Source: Antedon mediterranea
Lineage: Eukaryota; Echinodermata; Crinoidea; Comatulida; Antedonidae
Assembly: GCF_964355755.1 (NCBI RefSeq)
Contig: NC_092675.1
Coordinates: 11,609,312 to 11,673,311 of the forward strand
Direction: 5' to 3'
Length of the DNA: 64,000 bases
The position numbers were made by a program, and so were the translations under genes. This document shows positions 58,191-64,000 of the stretch, in pieces. The notes under the pieces are model-generated. The model saw only the letters and a list, made by a program, of their open reading frames with translations, did no database searches and was not told the origin of the DNA. Numbering within the stretch: position 1 is the stretch's first letter; every line of letters begins with the position of its first letter.

Positions 58191-59207
58191 TGCTATGTGC
58201 CTATTAAAATTTTGACTGCCAAACGCAGAGATCTCCGTGTTTGGAAAGCAACGCTTGACCGCCAAATACGGAGATCTCTGTGTTTCGGTGTATTTTACTA
58301 TTTGAACTACTCTGGTTACAAATGACTGTCAAAGCGGTACCTTCGAAACATCAACATACCCATCAAACATACCCATCAAACAAGCAGTGCGTAGAGCGAT
58401 GGCACGTCATGTATCGGCAGCGCTAGCTAGGCCAAATCATTTGTAAAGGTTTTTGTGGATTGGCATGTTTGTTATCTGAATTTTAAAAAGTTATCGAGTT
58501 TCACACACAACGGACTTGTTTGGAAATGGTATGGATATTGTCAGTTTACTGTAGGGTTAGCCTAGTCACACAATGATTCAGACTAACTTTAGGCCTTGTT
58601 CTTTACCTTGTGGATTTGACCTAAGATTTATGATTTATAAAATTTAATAAATGTTTAGATAGTGATAACTTGTTTTTATAGGTCTATCGATGTCGTGTAA
58701 GTATTAGTAACGTTTACTTCGGTTGTTGATCTCACCGAGCGACATTTCCGTTTGGGATTTCTTGCACAAAATCGAAAAGCTAAAAAAGTCAGGGTTACTT
58801 TTATTTTACTGTTACGATTTACATATTGTGATTTGAAAAACCTTCTTGGTACCATTGAAAAGCTAAAATCATCATAATTCTTTGAGTCTAAATTAAATAT
58901 CAATCAGTTCATATACATAGTTTCAATCAGTTTAGTAAGAATTCTGGTGGTGGCAGTTTCTAACGAGAAAAACCTCTGGCAGTCAAAGTGTTAAGACGTA
59001 AAATTAAAATTGTAAAAAATATGGACACATTACATTTTTTTATATATGACACACAATCGATGTGAATGAAAGAAAAGAAATGAAAGAATAGGAGAATTGG
59101 AGAAAAAATGTATATAAGTACATATAACACTTTATTAATAAAGAAGTGCATGATACAATCATACTGTATATATTATCACTGTATTCTGGTTTGAACATCA
59201 CATGTTA
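58191..59207. other. PREB intron 3 spacer
   Basis: No gene. A short inverted pair (CAGAGATCTCCGTGTTTGG at 58225 / CCAAATACGGAGATCTCTG at 58262) forms a small hairpin. Confidence 0.45.
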
Positions 59208-60100
59208 TAGTAGGCCTGTTAAGTGACCCAATCCTTCAAATTGTGATAACATTCTGAAACTTTGCACAGTTATTCATTAGGGTGTCAAAAATATGAAATG
59301 GAAGGGTTGCACACAATTTGGTCAGAGGAAAGCCGGCATTTTGGATTTCAAAATGACGGACCCAAATTGTTCACTGTTCAGGTATATCTCTGCTAAATAG
59401 GCACCTAGAGTTCTGAATTTAGGTGCAAATTATATGGTAATGGAGTCACCAAACAAATTGGTATAACTAACATTATAATTGCATGTCGACCATTTTGGAT
59501 TTCAAAATGGCGGACTTCAAATTTTCACTTTTTAGGTATATCTCTGCTGAAGAGGCACCTAGAGTTCTGATTTTAGGTGCAAATTATATGGTAGTGGGGT
59601 CACCAAACATACTGGTATAACTAACATTTTGATTCCATGGCGGCCATGTTGGATTTCAAAATGGCGGATTTCAAATTTTCATTTTTCAGGTATATTTCTG
59701 CTAAAAAGGCACCTAGAGTTCTGATTTTAGGTGTAAATTATATGTTAATGGGGTCACCAAACTTATTGGTATAACTAACATTTTGATTGCATGGCGGCCA
59801 TTTTGGACTTCAAATTTTCACTTTTCAGGTATCTCTGCTAAAAAGGTACACAGAGTTCTGATTTTAGGTGCCAATTATATGGTAATGGGTAACCAAACAT
59901 ATTGGTATTTAACTGACATTTTTATTGCATGGCGGCCATTTTGAATTTCAAAATGGCGAACTCAAAATGTTTCAGTACGGTACCTACAGTTATAATTTTA
60001 GGTACAAAGTATAATATAGTATTGAGGTCAACAAACATATTAGTATAACGTCTTTGATTGCATGGCGGCCATTTTGAATGTAGCTCAACCTGTACTGGCT
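59208..60100. repeat. Left arm of the foldback element
   Basis: About five direct units of 130-155 bp between 59330 and 60085, with the outer block at 59208-59330. The unit contains an internal palindrome CCATTTTGGATTTCAAAATGG. Confidence 0.78.
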
Positions 60101-60103
60101 TTA

Positions 60104-60284
60104 AGGGTCTTTCACAGCTGTTCCGGCACGGTTCCGGTCCGGTGCCGGAAAATCCAATCGAACGCCAATGTTTCGTTTTCACGCGGCTACGCACATATCG
60201 ATTGGCGCATAGCCGCGTGAAAACGAAACATTGATGTTCGATTCACCGGACCGGAACCGTGCCGGAACAGGTGTGAAAGACCCT
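60104..60284. mobile_element. Harbinger-like MITE (181 bp) with TTA duplication
   Basis: A near-complete palindrome AGGGTCTTTCACAGCTG...GGTGTGAAAGACCCT, flanked by TTA at 60101-60103 and 60285-60287. Confidence 0.75.
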
Positions 60285-60523
60285 TTACACTATTTGTTTA
60301 TGTTCATAATTACCGTACATGCATTTAACACGGACACTTATTGTAGATCACATTTTCCCTCATGAATATTCTCATGAATATTTATGATTATTTTTACCCT
60401 TAAGTTTTACCCTTAAATTAAGTGTTTTCCTTAGGTAAGTGAATCCCTTAACTCATTTGTGAATACCCCTTAAGTGTTTCCCTTTGTTAAGGGAATTCTT
60501 AAATTTTAAGGGTAAGTATTTCC

Positions 60524-61625
60524 GGGTGTCACGAAACCTAAGACCACGAAAGCTAAGACCCCCTAAGACCTAAGATCATGAAAGCTAAGACCCAAGACCT
60601 AAGATTACAAATATTTATCTTTCGCACCTGCCTTGTATTTTAACTCCCAACATTTATTCTGAATACCGCACCTTAGAATTGGCACTTTCATGAAAAAGAA
60701 TCACATAAAAAGTAACAAATACATTTTTAAATTGATGATTTTACAGACGTTTTTCTCGCACACAAAATGACTAGCCTACAGTACACTAGTAGTAGTATAC
60801 TGTAATGTAACTCCTCGAGCTCCCCATGCTCAATGTTTTTGTTTCTATGGAACGTCAAAAGAGCAAAAATTATATAGAGGGCTGAAAACTCTGTTGGAGC
60901 TATCCATCTACAGTGTGGATGGAACAATGTAAAATTAAAATTGTAATGATAATAGTATAATCATGCAAGTACGAAGAAATAAATACTGGCAAATAAATTT
61001 TAACTTAAAAATCATGATAAGTTTTTTTGTTTCGTTTTCTTTCTGTTTTTATACTTGTACTATTATTGTTGCTCTTTTGGCGCTCCATAGAAACAAAAAC
61101 ATTGAGCATGGGGAGCTCGAGGAGTTACATTACAGTATACAAAGAAACGTCTGTAAAATCATAAATTTAAAGGATTTATTTATTTGTTATTATGTGTTTC
61201 TCCTTCTGAAAGTACTTATAAGTCCTAATTTTAAAGTGTGGTATTCAGGATAAAGTTAGTCAACAAATTTGGAGTCAAAATACAAGAAAGGCAGGTGCGT
61301 AAGAAAAACATCCTCTGAACCAACACATTGGAGTAAATATATACCAACAAACAACCCGTCAAGTTTGTTTGTTGTAAAGAAAAAATATACATTTACTCAA
61401 CGGGCGAAAATAATGTGAGTTTATCTATGTTTTGCGGTAGTATTAAATTATATTTATGGTAATAAATGAAACCTACTGTGTTTAAAATTATGTATGGATA
61501 AACAAGTATTGTTTTTAAGCTGTAGTATATCTTAGAATTTGTAATCTTAGGTCTTGGGTCTTAGCTTTCGTGATCTTAGGTCTTAGAGGGTCTTAGCTTT
61601 CGTGGTCTTAGGTTTCGTGACACCC
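60524..61625. mobile_element. 1102-bp palindromic element with 10-bp target duplication AAGTATTTCC
   Basis: Terminal repeats of about 90 bp start GGGTGTCACGAAACCTAAG and contain tandem CTAAGACC words. The rest of the two halves are also imperfect mirror images (TTTCTATGGAACGTCAAAAG / CTTTTGGCGCTCCATAGAAA). AAGTATTTCC lies at 60514-60523 and 61626-61635. Inner parts match 7365-8195. No transposase. Confidence 0.78.
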
Positions 61626-61689
61626 AAGTATTTCCCTTAGCCTAAGTGAGATTGGTGAATACGGCCACAGTCTCCCAAAGACCCAAACC

Positions 61690-62407
61690 AGTCTGTATAT
61701 ATACAACCGCTGATGCCATGTAACATAGAAGAGGCAGATGAACGTATGTTTGTTCATGTTAAACATGCTGCTAAAATGTTTCCGCGCATTCTTGTCAAGA
61801 CTGTAGACAGTGATGTTGTTGTTATTTCATTGTCAATTTTCCACAGAATACCTGGCATCCACGAGCTTTGGATCGAGTTTGGAGTGGGGAAGCACTTGAA
61901 GTATATCTCAATACACAAGATTACTTCTCTTGGATCACAAGCATCAGCCGCTTACTTGTTCTTTCATTCCTTTAGCAGTTGTGATACAACTTCATCTGTT
62001 CAAGGAAAGGAATGTGAGACGATATCATTGTCTGTAGGGGATGTTAGTGACACAGATTATCTAGAACAGTTTGTTGTAACTATGTAGAAAGAAGGTAAAT
62101 GATGCAAGACGATATCTTTTTACTACAGACTATTGAAAATATCTCCCCAACATCTGCGGCATTAAGAGAACATGTGAAACGGTCTGTTCTACAAGCCAGA
62201 AAGTGGTACAACTGTCTAGATGCATTCAGGGTTGAACAGGACCCAGCAAACTGGGGATGGAGGAAGCACGGCAACAAATTTAGTCAAGTTTGGAGTTCAT
62301 TGCCGGAACTTTCAGATGTCACAAATTAGGTTTTAATTCGCTGTGACACACCGACTGTGATCTTGGACACTGTAAATGCAGAAAGAGTGATTATGATGTA
62401 CAGAGCT
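61690..62407 (+). pseudogene. Second FEN-XPG-like / CxC family gene fragment
   Basis: A different subfamily from the gene at 24876-38283. Motifs: EEADERMFVHVKHAAK (61727; XPG-I-like acidic cluster), KTVDSDVVVISLSIF (61797; second Asp pair), FHSFSSCDTTSSVQGK (61963; GCD-like region with Gly to Ser). After a frame change, SAALREHVKRSVLQARKW...DPANWGW (62155-62265) and a cysteine cluster CDLGHCKCRK at 62356. N-terminal domains are absent, several frame breaks are present, and the unit ends where the right foldback arm begins. Confidence 0.6.
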
Positions 62408-63147
62408 GTGTGGTTACCAGGTTTGAGCTACATTCAAAATGCCCGCCATGCAATCAAAGACGTTATACCAATATGTTTGTTGACCTCAATACCATATTAT
62501 ACTTTGTACCTAAAATTATAACTGTAGGTACCGTACTGAACCATTTTGAGCTTGCCATGGCCGCCATGCAATCAAAATGTTAGTTAAATACCAATATATT
62601 TGGTGACCCATTACCATATAATTTGCACCTAAAATCAGAGCACTGTGTACCTTTTTAGCAGAGATATACCTGAAAAGTGAAAATTTGGGGTCCGCCATTT
62701 TGAAATGTTAGTTAGTTATACCAATATGTTTGGTGACCCCATTACCATAATTATAATTTGCACCTAACATCAAAATTCTAGGTGCCTTTTTAGCAGAGAT
62801 ATACCTGAAAAGTGAAAATTTGAAGTCCGCCATTTTGAAATCCAACATGGCCGCCATGCAATCAAATGTTAATTATACCAATATGTTTGGTGACCCCACT
62901 ACCATATATTTTGCATTTAAAATCAGAACTCTAGGTGCCTCTTTAGCAGAGATATACCTGACATTGACAAGTGAAAATTTGAGGTCCGCCATTTTGAAAT
63001 TCAAAATGGCGGCTTTCCCCTGACCAAATTTTGTGCAACCCTTCCATTTCATATTTTTGACACCCTAATGAATAACTGTGCAAAGTTTCAAAATGTTATC
63101 ACAATTTGAAGGATTTGCCTAAAATATGCACCTTAACATGCCTACTT
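62408..63147. repeat. Right arm of the foldback element
   Basis: Inverted relative to 59208-60100: four to five units, then the outer block (GTGCAACCCTTCCATTTC at 63033) and the terminus near 63147. Confidence 0.78.
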
Positions 63148-63433
63148 ACAACAGTCGTTTACTGTGAGCAATTCATATAAATCCATATACAGATTTCATT
63201 GAAGTCCTTGTAATTTATAATGGATAAATATAAGGCTAGGAAAAAATGGTAAAAAATGACTGACAATAATATCAACATCTTTACAACATTTTGGTGAAAG
63301 AGTGATTTTGTGATGGGTGACATTACTAGCATCCTAACCAGACATTGTTTTAGGCATTGTCAAACCAATATGTGACCTTGCAAAGGAACTACATTACTTT
63401 TATTTATAAATCATTTAAAAAAAAAAAATATAG
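63148..63433. other. End of PREB intron 3
   Basis: AT-rich sequence ending in an A-run and TATAG acceptor (63429-63433). The polypyrimidine tract is weak, with TTTATTTATAAATCATT before the A-run. Confidence 0.5.
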
Positions 63434-63687
63434 GTGGAAGAAGGAGGAAAAGGGGTGGTAACACTAAAGAAGAAACAAATGTCAACACAGAGAAAAGGCA
63501 AGATACTAAAAAAACGGACAATAATCAAGACATTGAAGAAGAAAAATTAACCTATGAAATGAACCGGTTTACATCAGTAGTGTCAGTTAATGGTGAGGGA
63601 GATCAGTATCAAAAATCTGTATGTTTTGATCCACATGGTATGTTCATTTACACTGCTGGCACGGATGGCAAAATCAGAAAATGGACG
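63434..63687 (+). CDS. PREB: PREB/SEC12 exon 4 (gene continues beyond the window)
   Basis: Takes phase 1 from exon 3 and ends in phase 0 at a GTAAGT donor. It encodes a K/E/T/N-rich low-complexity linker (GGRRRKRGGNTKEE...), as in PREB of other animals. The next WD40 blade follows, with the conserved VCFDPHGMFIYTAGTDGKIRKW, a clear D-G-x-(I/V)-R-x-W repeat end. The four exons total 612 coding bases with no frame break, about half of the expected ~400-residue protein. Confidence 0.85.
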
Positions 63688-64000
63688 GTAAGTACAGTAT
63701 TATAAAAATGAATATTATGACTAGAATGGTGAGAATACTTCATGAGTTGAAAAATGTACTGCTCTATTTTGAACGAGGCGGAGCCAAGTTGAAAATAAAG
63801 CAGTCAATTTTTCATGGAGTATTCTCTCCATTCAACTAATACAAAACATTCATTATTTGTTTTATACCACACATACTTTTATTCAATTAAATTCAATTCA
63901 TGATAAATCATCGACGAATGCAAGGCCTGGAGTAGAACAGTTCTCAAGCTCAAAACAATTTCCTAAAACGCGATCAGTCAACAACGTCATAATTCTCAAA
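63688..64000. other. PREB intron 4 (start)
   Basis: No further exon seen before the window ends. Confidence 0.6.

Larger units (their letters stand above)
59208..63147. mobile_element. Foldback-type element with long tandem-repeat arms and an internal FEN-like gene fragment
   Basis: Left arm 59208-60100 and right arm 62408-63147 are inverted copies. Each starts with an outer unique block (CCTTCAAATTGTGATAACAT... GAAATGGAAGGGTTGCACA), then tandem units of about 150 bp (GGCGGCCATTTTGGATTTC... GGTATATCTCTGCTAAA...TTGGTATAACTAACATTTTG). The interior holds a Harbinger-like MITE, a 1.1-kb palindromic element and a FEN-like/CxC gene fragment. The architecture recalls foldback and Galileo-type elements. 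Termini read AGTAGGCCTGTTAAG / AGTAGGCATGTTAAG; target duplication not resolved. Confidence 0.7.

Overview
The window is animal nuclear DNA: AT-rich, intron-bearing and crowded with transposable elements. Two things point to a marine invertebrate deuterostome, most likely an echinoderm. First, the gypsy element at the left edge has the Gmr1-type pol order (integrase before reverse transcriptase), described from deuterostomes. Second, the sequence is sprinkled with TAGGCCTA-type words, which I associate with echinoderm genomes. The species cannot be fixed from sequence alone.

Only one ordinary host gene is visible: PREB/SEC12, the WD40 exchange factor for SAR1 at ER exit sites. Four plus-strand exons (16127-16246, 42844-42959, 46951-47072, 63434-63687) join in phase to encode the first 204 residues, and the gene runs off the right edge. 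Its introns are about 26.6, 4.0 and 16.4 kb and are filled with nested mobile elements.

Layout: 1-6149 is a Gmr1-like Ty3/gypsy element (gag with a SCAN-like capsid, protease, integrase, core-deleted RT, RNase H, 3' LTR), split by a 926-bp inverted-repeat element. 6150-16126 is intergenic, with palindromic elements, minisatellites, a hairpin satellite and a Harbinger-like element nested in a repeat that it also contains. PREB intron 1 holds inverted minisatellites, SINEs, a broken LINE and a broken multi-exon gene for a FEN/XPG-like (PIN-fold) nuclease with N-terminal zinc-finger-like cysteines and a C-terminal CxC cluster. That pseudogene is interrupted at 27941-37399 by a 9.46-kb DNA transposon with a 6-bp target duplication. 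The transposon has a two-exon minus-strand DDE-like transposase gene of about 834 residues and ten copies of a palindromic 14-mer confined to its two ends. An intact-looking LINE sits inside the transposase intron. PREB intron 2 holds SINEs, a long hairpin and a second copy of the 926-bp family. PREB intron 3 holds a DIRS element split by a 4000-bp transposon whose ends are packed with CGTATACG palindromes, a hAT-like element, Penelope-like debris, and a foldback-type element (59208-63147). The long, internally repetitive arms of the foldback element flank a fragment of a second FEN-like/CxC gene.

The most novel-looking material is the 9.46-kb transposon with its palindromic subterminal sites and unassigned transposase, the zinc-finger/FEN-like/CxC protein family present here in two subfamilies, and the CGTATACG-ended 4-kb element. 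Insertion boundaries are supported because removing each of these two transposons restores the reading frame across the host sequence. No database search was possible; superfamily assignments rest on motifs read by eye.
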